NCBI GenBank assembly: GCA_948485625.1
Contig: CAOMRW010000002.1
Location: 31,898 to 95,897 of the forward strand
DNA from: an uncultured Clostridia bacterium
GTDB lineage: Bacteria > Bacillota > Clostridia > TANB77 > CAG-508
Direction: 5' to 3'
Length of the DNA stretch: 64,000 bases
Positions 1-8,192 of the stretch are shown piece after piece. How positions within the stretch are numbered: position 1 is the stretch's first letter; each line of letters starts with the position of its first letter. The translations under genes and the position numbers were made by a program. The notes below the pieces were generated by a model that did not search any database, was not told the origin of the DNA, and worked only from the letters and a program-made list of their open reading frames with translations.

Positions 1-28
1 TAGCGTCAATTACAATTATATATCAACT

Positions 29-2005
29 TTACATAATTGTCAAATTATAATTTATTTTAGCCTCATCCAAAATATCTTTTTCTCTATTAGTACAAGTAAA
101 AATAATTATCTGCCTATTCTTAAATTCACTACTCAAATACATTAAAATATTCCTTAATCTCTCATCATCATAAAAAGCAAAAGCCTCATCTAATAAAATT
201 GGTACTTTTTCATCTGACATCTCATCTATCATAGAAAGTCTTAATGACAAATATAATTGGTCAATTGTTCCTATACTTAATCTATTAGCAGAAACATAGT
301 CTCCACTTTCTAGTTCAACAATTAACCCTTCTGCCTCATTAAACATAACTTTAGTATATTTTTTATCTGTAATCTCAGAAATATTATTAGACAAATTCTC
401 TGTAAACTTAGGGGCAACTAAATTCTTCATATTTTCATAAGCTGAATTCAAAACATCTTTTGCTAAATTCATACTTAAATCTAACTTTTTTAAAGTTAAC
501 ATTCTTTCATTATTGTTAACTAATTCTTCTTCTATTTTTGCAAGATTATCCAATTGAGGTTCTATATTTTTTTTATCCAAATTTAAAGAATGTAATCTTA
601 ATTTTTTATCATTTATCAATTTTTGAATTTTTTCAATTTCAAAATTTATATTTTCTAAATTATTTAAATTAATAAAATTATTTATTTTATTTTTTTCTAA
701 TTTATTTAAATAATTATTTTTTATTTTTTCTTTTTCCAAATTTATTTTTAAATTAAAATTATTTTTTAATTTATTTAATTCTTCATTTAAATTATTTAAA
801 TTATTTTCTATTAATTTTTTTTCATTTTTTAAATTAATTAATTCTAAATTAATTTTATCAAAATTATTTTTTTCTATTTTTTCTTTATTTTTTATTTTTT
901 TATTTTGATGGTTTATAAAAAATAAATAAAAAATTAAAAACGTTGGTACTGTAAGGAGAAAAATATATCTAAAAATATTATTTTTTATAAAAATAAATTG
1001 AAAAATATTAATTAAAATTAATAAAATAAAAATAATATTTAATTTATTTATTTTTTTATTATTTATTTTATTTTTATTATTTTTTATTTTTTTATTTTTT
1101 AAATTATTTTCAGAATATTTTTCGAAAATATTTTGATTATTATTTTTTAATTCATTTATTTTATTATTTAATAAATTTATTTTTTCTAAATTATCATTTT
1201 TTATATTTTCTTTTATTTTTATTTTTTCATTTTCTATTTTTTCATTTTCATTTAATAATTTTATTTCTTTTAAAAAACTATTTTCATTTTCTAAATTTAA
1301 AATTTCTTCATTTAAATTATTTTCTTCATTTTCAAATTCATATCTAAAATTTTTATATTTTTCTAATTCCTCTTTTTCTTCTTGCAAATTATTTATATTT
1401 CTAGCAATTATATTAATTGGCTTTTCCCTAGACCTTTCAGTCCCAACCTCATCTAATTGTCTTCTATTTATTCTATCAATTACCCTTTTAAAAGAAACAC
1501 TATCATCACCTGTCTGTGCTAAATTCGCAATTTTCTGAATTAAAAAGTTTTGTTCTTGATTTTGTAATTTTACTTCATTTTGATTTATTGCAAGAGTCGA
1601 TAAAAATAAATCTTCATCTATTTTAGTTTGTTCATAAAAGAATTCATTTCCCTTATTTTTATCAATATTAAACTCCTTAGAAATATCCTCCATATTTTCA
1701 TTAAATATCTTAGGATTCTTCTTATTAAAATCCCTATAAATTTCATATTTATTATTATTATCTAATTGATATTCCACTTTCCCAGAAAAATCCTCACCAC
1801 TCCAAGGCTTATATCTATCATAATCTGAAAAGTCTTTACCTCTCTTATTTTTAGAAATACCATAAAAAGTATTAATCATAAAATTTATTAGAGTAGATTT
1901 TCCAGCTTCGTTTTTTCCATAAATGATATTTATTCCATCTTCTAATTTAATTTCTTTATTCCTTAATTTTCCATAAGAATTAATCATTAATTTATTTATC
2001 TTCAA
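29..2005 (-). CDS. yhaN: YhaN/SbcC-like AAA ATPase
   Basis: 658-residue P-loop ATPase of the SMC/SbcC-like YhaN type, expected to act on DNA ends with the metallophosphoesterase encoded just upstream. Walker A GKNEAGKST lies near residues 30-38. The C-terminus has an ABC-type signature (LSIGTIDQ) and Walker B ILLDEAFAFYDDERL. The middle is a long Asn/Lys-rich coiled coil interrupted by two membrane-like hydrophobic stretches (about residues 320-365), as seen in some Firmicute YhaN proteins; it is shorter than the roughly 960 residues of B. subtilis YhaN. Start is TTG at 2003-2005, chosen because AGGAGGA lies just upstream at 2013-2019. The coiled-coil section is extremely AT-rich (Asn, Lys, Leu, Ile codons). 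Function in DNA repair is inferred from the family and the neighbour. Confidence 0.85.
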   Translation of the reverse strand: MKINKLMINSYGKLRNKEIKLEDGINIIYGKNEAGKSTLINFMINTFYGISKNKRGKDFSDYDRYKPWSGEDFSGKVEYQLDNNNKYEIYRDFNKKNPKIFNENMEDISKEFNIDKNKGNEFFYEQTKIDEDLFLSTLAINQNEVKLQNQEQNFLIQKIANLAQTGDDSVSFKRVIDRINRRQLDEVGTERSREKPINIIARNINNLQEEKEELEKYKNFRYEFENEENNLNEEILNLENENSFLKEIKLLNENEKIENEKIKIKENIKNDNLEKINLLNNKINELKNNNQNIFEKYSENNLKNKKIKNNKNKINNKKINKLNIIFILLILINIFQFIFIKNNIFRYIFLLTVPTFLIFYLFFINHQNKKIKNKEKIEKNNFDKINLELINLKNEKKLIENNLNNLNEELNKLKNNFNLKINLEKEKIKNNYLNKLEKNKINNFINLNNLENINFEIEKIQKLINDKKLRLHSLNLDKKNIEPQLDNLAKIEEELVNNNERMLTLKKLDLSMNLAKDVLNSAYENMKNLVAPKFTENLSNNISEITDKKYTKVMFNEAEGLIVELESGDYVSANRLSIGTIDQLYLSLRLSMIDEMSDEKVPILLDEAFAFYDDERLRNILMYLSSEFKNRQIIIFTCTNREKDILDEAKINYNLTIM

Positions 2006-2019
2006 ATCTTTATCCTCCT

Positions 2020-2056
2020 AAACTGTTTTTTTCCTCCGTCCCCAAAAACAGTTTTT
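2020..2056. repeat. REP-like hairpin, family A, copy 1
   Basis: Inverted repeat with arms AAACTGTTTTT and AAAAACAGTTT around a loop containing TCCTCCGTCCCC. It lies between yhaO and yhaN and overlaps the yhaO stop codon (2055-2057). Two more copies with the same arms and loop sit at 43500-43536 and 43578-43616. The copies share their loop sequence, so this is a dispersed element and not only a terminator. Confidence 0.85.
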
Positions 2057-3155
2057 ATTCCAAAGCATCAAAACCAATTTCAATTGCTTTTTCTATTATA
2101 TCTTTCTCATCATCAGACCACTCTTCATTTTTTAGCTTTTGTAACATCTCTTTAGCAAATAATCCTTTCAAAGTATTTTCATTTGCTAATTTATTTAAAT
2201 CATAATTTATTTTCGTCTTATCTTTAATTTTTATTATACTATCATTAGAAATCAACTTATATAATTCATATCTATTAATTTCAAAGTTTCTTTTTCCTAC
2301 TAAAATAATCTCTATAAAGCAATCATCACTAAATTCTAGTTCATTAATTGCTTCTATTAACTCCTCTTTTGAAACAAAAGGTGTGACATCAACATCTTTT
2401 AATTTGAATTGTGTCTCATCTAATGGAATAAATTCTAAATCTATATTTGTTTTTTCTGTATTTCCTTTTTCTAAATTTCCTACTATCATTCCATGTTTGC
2501 CAAGTTCATCAAATCCTAAAGAAACTAATGAACCTGGATACACTATATTTTGATTTTCTTCTTGATTGTAATCTAATTTATGAATATGACCTAAAGCAAT
2601 ATAATCAAAACCTTTTTCTTTTAACATTTTTCTAGATAAAGGATTATATTGTTTTTCTTCTGTTGTGCTTGCATCTAATGAACCATGAATTAATAAAACA
2701 TTTAATTTACTTTTATCATCGATAATAACATTTTCTATATCACTACCTTCACAATAAAATTCATCAAAACCATGTCCATATACATTTATATCTTTTAATT
2801 CGACTTTTTCTATTTCTGACTTAAAAATCTTAACATTATCATTCCACATAAATTTATTATAATAAGAATTCTTTATATATGGATCATGATTACCTGGAGC
2901 AATAAAAACTTTTGTATTTGGAATCTCCTTAAACAAATTATTTATATAATCAATTGTTGATCTCTTCACATATTTTTGTTCATACAAATCTCCAGAAATA
3001 AATAAATATTCTATATCATTCTCTTTTATATATTCAATTACCTTTTTAAAAACCTTTCTCTGCTCTAATCTTCTTAAATCTCCTAGACTATCTTTATCAG
3101 AAAGATTAACAAAAGGACTATCAAAATGCATATCTGCTATATGTACAAACTTCAT
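2055..3155 (-). CDS. yhaO: YhaO/SbcD-like metallophosphoesterase (DNA exonuclease)
   Basis: 366-residue calcineurin-like phosphoesterase related to SbcD/Mre11. The metal-binding motifs appear in order: D-x-H in HIADMHFD at the N-terminus, GDLYE, GNHDPY, a His in LLIHGSLD and GHIH. It probably forms a nuclease complex with the ATPase encoded immediately downstream (50 nt gap filled by a hairpin repeat). An upstream in-frame ATG (3165-3167) overlaps the ribosome binding site; GGAGG at 3161-3165 is five bases from the ATG at 3153-3155, so the shorter start is preferred. The C-terminal part (residues about 270-366) is the variable capping region. The gene pair suggests double-strand break or DNA-end processing. 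Confidence 0.88.
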   Translation of the reverse strand: MKFVHIADMHFDSPFVNLSDKDSLGDLRRLEQRKVFKKVIEYIKENDIEYLFISGDLYEQKYVKRSTIDYINNLFKEIPNTKVFIAPGNHDPYIKNSYYNKFMWNDNVKIFKSEIEKVELKDINVYGHGFDEFYCEGSDIENVIIDDKSKLNVLLIHGSLDASTTEEKQYNPLSRKMLKEKGFDYIALGHIHKLDYNQEENQNIVYPGSLVSLGFDELGKHGMIVGNLEKGNTEKTNIDLEFIPLDETQFKLKDVDVTPFVSKEELIEAINELEFSDDCFIEIILVGKRNFEINRYELYKLISNDSIIKIKDKTKINYDLNKLANENTLKGLFAKEMLQKLKNEEWSDDEKDIIEKAIEIGFDALE

Positions 3156-3175
3156 AATTTCCTCCATATTTTTAT

Positions 3176-3204
3176 TTGACTTTTAATAAAAAACTGTGTA
3201 TAAT
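3176..3204 (+). promoter_or_regulatory. Promoter of convergent small RNA, locus 1
   Basis: TTGACT, 17-base spacer, TATAAT: a near-consensus sigma-A promoter. The -10 region and following bases (TGTGTATAATA) are nearly identical to those at locus 4 (55161-55170). Confidence 0.8.
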
Positions 3205-3210
3205 AAATAT

Positions 3211-3296
3211 AGAAAACAAAACACAGAAATGTGTTGTTACATAAATCTTGTTAATACACTACATTGCCTGCCAAAGCTAAATGTAGTGTATTTTTA
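3211..3296 (+). ncRNA. Putative antisense small RNA, locus 1
   Basis: A strong promoter (3176-3204) drives a short non-coding transcript ending in a hairpin with arms AATACACTACATT/AATGTAGTGTATT (3253-3292) followed by T residues. It converges on the 29-residue hydrophobic peptide gene at 3312-3401 on the other strand, so the 3' end of the peptide mRNA would be complementary to this RNA if transcription reads into it. This is the arrangement of type I antitoxins of the RatA/TxpA kind. No open frame of note is seen in it. RNA ends are inferred, not known. Confidence 0.6.
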
Positions 3297-3311
3297 TTTA
3301 TTCCTTATTAG

Positions 3312-3401
3312 TTAAAAGTATGTAACAACTGTTAATACGGCTACGTTTATAGTTAGTGATATCATAAATCCTATAATTAAAGATAGTAAAAAATCCACCA
3401 T
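3312..3401 (-). CDS. 29-residue hydrophobic peptide, putative type I toxin (locus 1)
   Basis: Encodes a peptide beginning MVDFLLSLIIGFMISL, a single predicted membrane helix. A G-rich Shine-Dalgarno-like stretch (GAGGTGG) precedes the ATG at 3399-3401. The leader contains blocks also found upstream of the locus 4 peptide: the promoter, ATAGGAAATGAGA, GTTGCCAC and AGAAAGTG. A convergent small RNA gene lies directly downstream. Small size, membrane nature and convergent RNA suggest a type I toxin or regulatory membrane peptide. No family name is recognised and toxicity is inference only. Confidence 0.6.
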   Translation of the reverse strand: MVDFLLSLIIGFMISLTINVAVLTVVTYF

Positions 3402-3487
3402 AAACACCACCTCACTTTCTCATAGTAAAACTATGAAGTTTAGTGGCAACTCTCACATCTGCTTTTATCTCATTTCCTATAACAAAC

Positions 3488-3516
3488 ACTATACATTATA
3501 TTTTTCCAAAAAACAA
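3488..3516 (-). promoter_or_regulatory. Promoter of peptide gene, locus 1
   Basis: TTGTTT, 17-base spacer, TATAGT on the minus strand, preceded by GTTCGC. The same -35, spacing and -10 with the same GTTCGC precede the locus 4 peptide (55450-55478), which supports a real conserved promoter. Confidence 0.7.
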
Positions 3517-3669
3517 GCGAACACAACAATTTTTACAAAATTCATATCACAACCAAACAATCTATTCCCCAACATTACTACACACTACCAAAACAACACA
3601 CTCTAAAGTGGAGTAGTTGAAAAAATAATTTTATTGATATATTAACTTTTTCAACGGCCCATTTAAATC

Positions 3670-3701
3670 AAAAAAGAAGATGCTTTCTACAAAACATCTT
3701 C
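3670..3701 (-). terminator. Intrinsic terminator after virD4-like gene
   Basis: On the minus strand GAAGATG and CATCTTC arms enclose a 12-base loop and are followed by six T residues, just past the stop of the coupling protein gene. Confidence 0.75.
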
Positions 3702-3708
3702 CCTAAAT

Positions 3709-5779
3709 CTAATTCTCATCCAAAGGCCCAAACAATTCATCAAACTTAGCCTCTAACTCTTTTTGTAAATCATAAGAATCCTCTTCTTCTTGCTGTGGAA
3801 GTACTGGAGCATCATCTTCAAAATTTAAATCTAATATATTATCTACTGCCTTTTCTTCTTTTAAAGTTTTATCTTCAATACCTACTTTAGCTGTCACTTT
3901 ATCTTCTACTTTTTCATTAATATTATCTTGTTTTTTCTCTTTGTTATTATCTTTTTTATCATCCTTATCAATGTCTTCAAATAAATCATCTAAAGACTCA
4001 ATATCTAAATTATCTACTGCTTTTTCTCCTTTATCCTCAACAAAAGGATTATAAGGATTATATTTTCTCCAAGGTCCTCTATCAATTTCTCCTATGTCAT
4101 TATGGCTAATCTCATATCTAGCAAGTTCTTTAACCATTGGATGTTTAAAATAATAAAACTTATTTGCTTTAACAGGTTTAATACCTTTTTCATAAATAAT
4201 ACATAAGTCATTGTCCATTCTTCTCAATTCATCTGGAGTCATAAGAGCTCTAGCCATTACTTGATCTGACTTATTATATCCTTGTCTCCACATATGTTTA
4301 TCTTTACTTACAGACCAATTATCTCTAGATATTGTCTTTTCTCCTAAGGCTTTTGAAAAGTACTCTACTGTTTTAAATGAGTTACTTCCTAAAAATACAT
4401 GTGTATCACAGTTACCCATTATAGTTTCATAAGATTTCTCATAAACAGCTTCTAATTGATCAATATTTTGTAAAATAACACTAAAAGATATTCCTCTACT
4501 TCTTGAAGTAGAAATCTTTTTATCGAAATCTGGTATTTTACCAATATTAGCAAACTCATCTAATATAAAATATGTTCTTTCTTTTAATGCTCCACCATTT
4601 TTATCTGCAAAATCATATAATTGTTGTATCATTTGTGAAAAGAATATAGTAAGTAAAAAGTCATATGCTGTATGCGTATCAGACGAAATTACATATACTG
4701 CTGTTTTTTTGCTTCCTATTTCCTCAAAATTTATTGTATCAGTTGATGTCAATTCTGCAATTTCCTTTGAATCAAATTTACCAAGCTTTGATTGCAAAGA
4801 ACTTAATATTGAGCCATATGTCTTCTCTGGAGCTATTTCAATTGATTTATAATACATTCTTGCTGGATGGTCATATGGTAATTGATTTATCAAATCTGAA
4901 AGTAAGTTACTACCTCCATTTTTATTCGCAGCTCTTACAAGTTCTGCACAACTTGCCAAGTTCTGTTCTTCTTCTGGTCTTGTTGCTATTAAATAATAAA
5001 TTAAAGCTTTTAATAACATTTCTGCCATATCATCCCAATATGGGTCTGAACCACTCTCAGTCTTTTGTCCTTTTACAACTGTATTTGCAATAACATCTAC
5101 ATCCAATTCAGATGAAATATGCATTAATGGATTGTATCCATCACTATATTGTGGTCTAACTAAATTTAAAACTTTTATTTCATAGCCATGTTCTTTCAAA
5201 TATCCTGCAGTTCTATCGTAAAGTTCACCCTTTGGATCTGTAAATATATAAGAACCTAAACATTGATATGCATTAGGAATTGAATATGATGCAGATTTAC
5301 CAGAACCTGAACCGTCCAACTACTAATACATTTACATTTCCTCTTTTATCAAGTGGTAAATAATTGTCCTCTGCTAAAATAATACCTTTATTTTTACTTA
5401 ATATTTGATATTGCTCTCCTCTTTGACTCCAATCACTTGAACCATGCTCTATATCTGTAAATTGATTTTTAGGAGCTGATTTCGCAAATCCTATAAAAAA
5501 TACTACTAAATAAACTATTGTAAATCCTAGTAAAAATGATATAAAATCATGTGTTACTCCATTTGTAAATATTCCAGCAAAAGTCCCAAATGGATTTGAC
5601 ATATTAGAAACTATTTTTTCCATAAATATTTCTAAAGAAATCCCTCCATCTACCTTTGCCTGAAATGTAGTATATGAAAATGGCGCAACAAATACTATGA
5701 CTAATAATAGCCATAGTATTGAACATATTATAAAACTTTTTTTATTTTTTCTTATTGCACCCTCTATTTTGTAGTTCAT
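3709..5779 (-). CDS. VirD4/TraG-type coupling ATPase, needs +1 shift at CGG
   Basis: A type IV coupling protein: it would dock substrates to a conjugative secretion channel at the membrane. The N-terminal ~155 residues hold two membrane segments. The P-loop is reached only after a +1 shift: the first frame ends VNVLVVG-RFRFW-stop, while skipping the C of CGG at 5312-5314 gives VVGGSGSGKSASYS, the expected Walker A. The shifted product is 689 residues, the normal family length. It then contains DPKGELY, Walker B YFILDEFANIGKIPDF, the ILQNIDQL motif and an acidic C-terminal tail. Start ATG at 5777-5779 follows AGAAGGTG. It is the last gene of a three-gene operon with no other secretion genes nearby. 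No second lesion is seen. Alternatives are pseudogene or sequence error. Confidence 0.85.
5312..5314 (-). other. CGG +1 frameshift site 1 (VirD4-like)
   Basis: Coding strand reads GTT GGA CGG TTC; the zero frame stops five codons after GGA. Dropping the C (complement at 5314) gives GGA GGT TCA GGT, coding the first variable residue of Walker A. The frame before and after is otherwise open over the whole gene. Confidence 0.9.
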
Positions 5780-5804
5780 ATATTTCACCTTCTCTTTTGT
5801 TATA

Positions 5805-6137
5805 TTATCTATCTTCTACAGATAATTCTTGACTATCTTCTTTTTGTTCTCTAATTCTAGCTAATTGCATTTCTCTATCTTTTTTATTTATTCTTATATT
5901 AGTCCTTTGGCCACTTGTAAGTTCCCTATAACCATCTAAACTAACCTCATGAGTTTCTACACTAGCATCAATAGTTGGCATTAAAGTATCAACTACATCT
6001 ATAGTTGCACTTGCAGTAGTTTTAGTAGCATCTCCATTTCTTTGTCCTTTTTCTAATGTATTATCAAGAGCTGCCATTGCCATAAATGAAATTACTGTTC
6101 TAGCTCCTTCTACGTTTTCTATTGGACTTCTATTCAT
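5805..6137 (-). CDS. Hypothetical protein in virD4-like operon
   Basis: 110-residue soluble protein, no family recognised. It has an Ala/Thr-rich middle (residues 20-50) and a charged C-terminal end rich in Arg, Lys, Glu and Asp that could be helical. AGGAAG precedes the ATG. It lies 12 nt after the 173-residue gene and 25 nt before the coupling ATPase gene, all on the same strand, so it is probably co-transcribed. Position suggests an accessory role for the coupling ATPase, but nothing in the sequence defines one. No signal peptide or membrane helix is evident. Confidence 0.7.
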   Translation of the reverse strand: MNRSPIENVEGARTVISFMAMAALDNTLEKGQRNGDATKTTASATIDVVDTLMPTIDASVETHEVSLDGYRELTSGQRTNIRINKKDREMQLARIREQKEDSQELSVEDR

Positions 6138-6149
6138 TTAACTTCCTCC

Positions 6150-6671
6150 TTAATATTCTTTCTTGTCTCTGATTTCAAAGGCAAAATAAGATTTATATGG
6201 TTTTAACTTACATTTACCCCTTACTTCATTTGTTCTTTCATCAAAATAAAGTATTGGTTTTAATTCTTCTGTAGTTTCTGGATCTATTATACAAATAGGT
6301 CTTTTTAAATTCGGTGTATATTTAAAATCTTTTACTTCTTTTTCTTCTTCTGAATATATGCTATCAAATTTAAGTGGCATTGGTTTTTTGCTTATTGAAA
6401 TTTTATCATCAACCATTACTGCTGTATTGACAACTACTCTTTCATTTGCAAAAGATAATATTAATAATTCATCTTCTTGTGTTGGGAAGTCTACATAAAA
6501 TGTTTTTCTTTTCATATTTCCCCTAATCTCTTCTGTATAATCTAATCTATCAACTGTATATTTTGGATATTCCTTTAAATATTCTTTTGGCGTTTTATTT
6601 ATTTGATATATAACTGTATTTACTCCTTCTGGATCAGTTATACTAAAATGTTTTCCTTGCCACGTTTCCAT
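6150..6671 (-). CDS. Hypothetical protein, first gene of virD4-like operon
   Basis: 173-residue soluble protein of unknown function. It looks like an alternating beta-rich fold with no membrane segment or recognisable catalytic motif. A GAGGTG ribosome binding site precedes the ATG at 6669-6671. It starts a three-gene minus-strand operon (this gene, the 110-residue gene, the coupling ATPase) with gaps of 12 and about 25 nt. The association with a VirD4-type ATPase suggests a substrate adaptor or an element-specific accessory protein, which is inference from context alone. Confidence 0.7.
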   Translation of the reverse strand: METWQGKHFSITDPEGVNTVIYQINKTPKEYLKEYPKYTVDRLDYTEEIRGNMKRKTFYVDFPTQEDELLILSFANERVVVNTAVMVDDKISISKKPMPLKFDSIYSEEEKEVKDFKYTPNLKRPICIIDPETTEELKPILYFDERTNEVRGKCKLKPYKSYFAFEIRDKKEY

Positions 6672-6923
6672 AATTTACACCTCACTTCTATGTTTCAGTC
6701 CATAGTTCGTCTTTTGTTTCATCACTATTTATAATTATAGCCAATTTCTAGGGATTTGTCAACACTTTTATGTAAATTTGAGTAATAAATAAAAATCGCT
6801 ATTTAAAATATGTAGTAATAGAAAAGTTATTAATTCTTCCTCACTAGTTTTTGGAGAAATTTTTATATATTTTTTATATATTAACTCTGGAATGTCTTTT
6901 TTTAGGTAACTCATACAAATCAC
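6672..6923. other. Intergenic, no gene seen
   Basis: About 250 AT-rich bases between the first gene of the virD4-like operon and peptide locus 2. I see no open frame with a ribosome binding site, no strong hairpin and no repeat shared with other parts of the window. Confidence 0.5.
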
Positions 6924-6952
6924 TTGCATAAAATAAAAGTATATGCTATAAT
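6924..6952 (+). promoter_or_regulatory. Promoter of convergent small RNA, locus 2
   Basis: TTGCAT, 17-base spacer, TATAAT on the plus strand, directed at the hairpin at 6994-7027. Confidence 0.75.
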
Positions 6953-6958
6953 ATTTAT

Positions 6959-7028
6959 ATCAAGCAAATAGTAAAATTTAGGAACAAAACAATAAAAACC
7001 CTCGTAGCTGCTACTACGAGGGGTTTTG
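6959..7028 (+). ncRNA. Putative small RNA, locus 2
   Basis: About 70 nt from the promoter at 6924-6952 to a strong bidirectional hairpin (arms around CTCGTAG/CTACGAG flanked by A and T runs). It converges on the 30-residue peptide gene and shares its terminator, so the two transcripts would be complementary over the whole hairpin. RNA ends are inferred. Confidence 0.55.
6994..7027. terminator. Bidirectional terminator, locus 2
   Basis: GC-rich hairpin CCTCGTAG/CTACGAGG with AAAA on one side and TTTT on the other. It serves the peptide gene on the minus strand and the small RNA on the plus strand. Confidence 0.85.
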
Positions 7029-7121
7029 CTATTTATGTAATTTTTCAATTATCTCTATTGCTAGAATAACTACATCAACTACAACAGCAAATATCTTTAG
7101 TATAATTTTTGCTAGGAACAT
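7029..7121 (-). CDS. 30-residue amphipathic/hydrophobic peptide (locus 2)
   Basis: Peptide starting MFLAKIILKIFAVVVD and ending IEIIEKLHK: one membrane helix with a charged C-terminus. A full AGGAGG sits nine bases before the ATG at 7119-7121, and a good promoter (TAGACA-17-TATAAT, 7171-7199) lies upstream. A 5' leader hairpin (TTTCAAG/CTTGAA) precedes the ribosome binding site. The stop codon is immediately followed by a strong terminator shared with a convergent small RNA. The architecture suggests a type I toxin or small membrane regulator. Function is not known. Confidence 0.65.
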   Translation of the reverse strand: MFLAKIILKIFAVVVDVVILAIEIIEKLHK

Positions 7122-7170
7122 TATGTTTTGCCTCCTTTCTTCAAGATTTCCTTGAAATAAGGATAGGCTT

Positions 7171-7199
7171 ATTATATATCAAAGCACATACATTGTCTA
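7171..7199 (-). promoter_or_regulatory. Promoter of peptide gene, locus 2
   Basis: TAGACA, 17-base spacer, TATAAT on the minus strand, 50 nt upstream of the peptide start. Confidence 0.75.
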
Positions 7200-7245
7200 T
7201 AACTTTTTATAATTCATTAATAAATATTAACTAATAGTGTTTTAA

Positions 7246-8115
7246 TTACTCTCCCCTTGGATTAAAACTTGACATTTCCTTTAATTTTTCAAACATCTCT
7301 TGTTCATCCAATTCCAAGTTTTTAGGAACCATTATCTTAACATCTGCTATTAAATCTCCTCTACCACCTTTTCCATCTTTATAACCTTTATTAGGTATTT
7401 TTACTTTTTCACCGCTCTGTATTCCTTGTGGTATATAAACTTTAGTTTCACCATCAATAGTTTTTATATTAACTCTTGTTCCTAAAGCAGCCTCCCATGG
7501 TGTAAGTTTCAAATCTGTACATAAATCACATCCAAATAATTTAAATACTCTATTATTTTCTATATCTATTTTTATAAATAAATCTCCATTTTTTCCACCA
7601 TTACTTCCAGCTTTCCCTTGTCCAATTAATCTTATTTTTTCTCCATTTCTAATACCCTCTGGAATCTTTACTGAAAATGTTTTCATTTTTCCTTCTACAG
7701 TTCTTAAAGAAATTTTCTTTTCTAGACCATAAAAAGCATCTTCCAAACTTACCTTTATCTCTGTTTCTACATTTTCTCCTTTTATCGGGTTTTTTTGTTT
7801 TTTTACTTTATCTCTATCTATATTTTCTACATTTCCTAAAAACATATCAAAAATATTTCTTCCTTTAATATTTTGATAGTTCTTTACATTATTTTTTGAA
7901 TTCCAAATCCTATCATATTTTCTTTTAGAAGCTGGAACAGATAAAGTTCTATATGCTTCATTTATATCTTTTATTCTTTCTTCTGCTAATAAATCTCCAA
8001 CATTTAAGTCTGGATGATATTTTTTAGCTGCTAATCTATATGCACTTTTTATTTCATCAATTGAAACTCTACTAGTCTCTAATCCCAACAATTTATAATA
8101 ATCTTTATATTTCAT
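7246..8115 (-). CDS. DnaJ-family (CbpA-like) J-domain co-chaperone
   Basis: 289 residues with an N-terminal J domain (residues 1-70; HPD at 34-36) that would stimulate a DnaK ATPase. A CbpA/DnaJ-type C-terminal substrate-binding region follows (TEIKVSLEDAFYGLEKKI onward, then GDLFIKIDIENNRVF and a second beta domain). The Cys-rich zinc finger of classic DnaJ is absent, and the Gly/Phe linker is replaced by a short charged stretch. It is a single-gene unit with an upstream AGGATG-like site. It is probably an accessory co-chaperone, because DnaJ proper normally sits with dnaK/grpE, which are not here. Confidence 0.88.
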   Translation of the reverse strand: MKYKDYYKLLGLETSRVSIDEIKSAYRLAAKKYHPDLNVGDLLAEERIKDINEAYRTLSVPASKRKYDRIWNSKNNVKNYQNIKGRNIFDMFLGNVENIDRDKVKKQKNPIKGENVETEIKVSLEDAFYGLEKKISLRTVEGKMKTFSVKIPEGIRNGEKIRLIGQGKAGSNGGKNGDLFIKIDIENNRVFKLFGCDLCTDLKLTPWEAALGTRVNIKTIDGETKVYIPQGIQSGEKVKIPNKGYKDGKGGRGDLIADVKIMVPKNLELDEQEMFEKLKEMSSFNPRGE

Positions 8116-8162
8116 TTAACATCCTCCCAAAATTAGGTAGATATATTATATCACAAAATAGA

Positions 8163-8188
8163 AAAAAATCCATACGTTTTATGGATTT
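8163..8188 (-). terminator. Terminator after AAA/PD-(D/E)XK gene
   Basis: Hairpin AAAATCCAT/ATGGATTTT followed by T residues on both strands, between the AAA/nuclease gene and the J-domain gene. Confidence 0.75.
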
Positions 8189-8192
8189 TTTA

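Noticed and set aside
3488..3530. LexA (SOS) box at GTTCGCTTGTTT upstream of the locus 1 peptide
   Set aside because: The half-sites are not an inverted GAAC/GTTC pair at the required spacing; GTTCGC is more likely part of a conserved promoter context.
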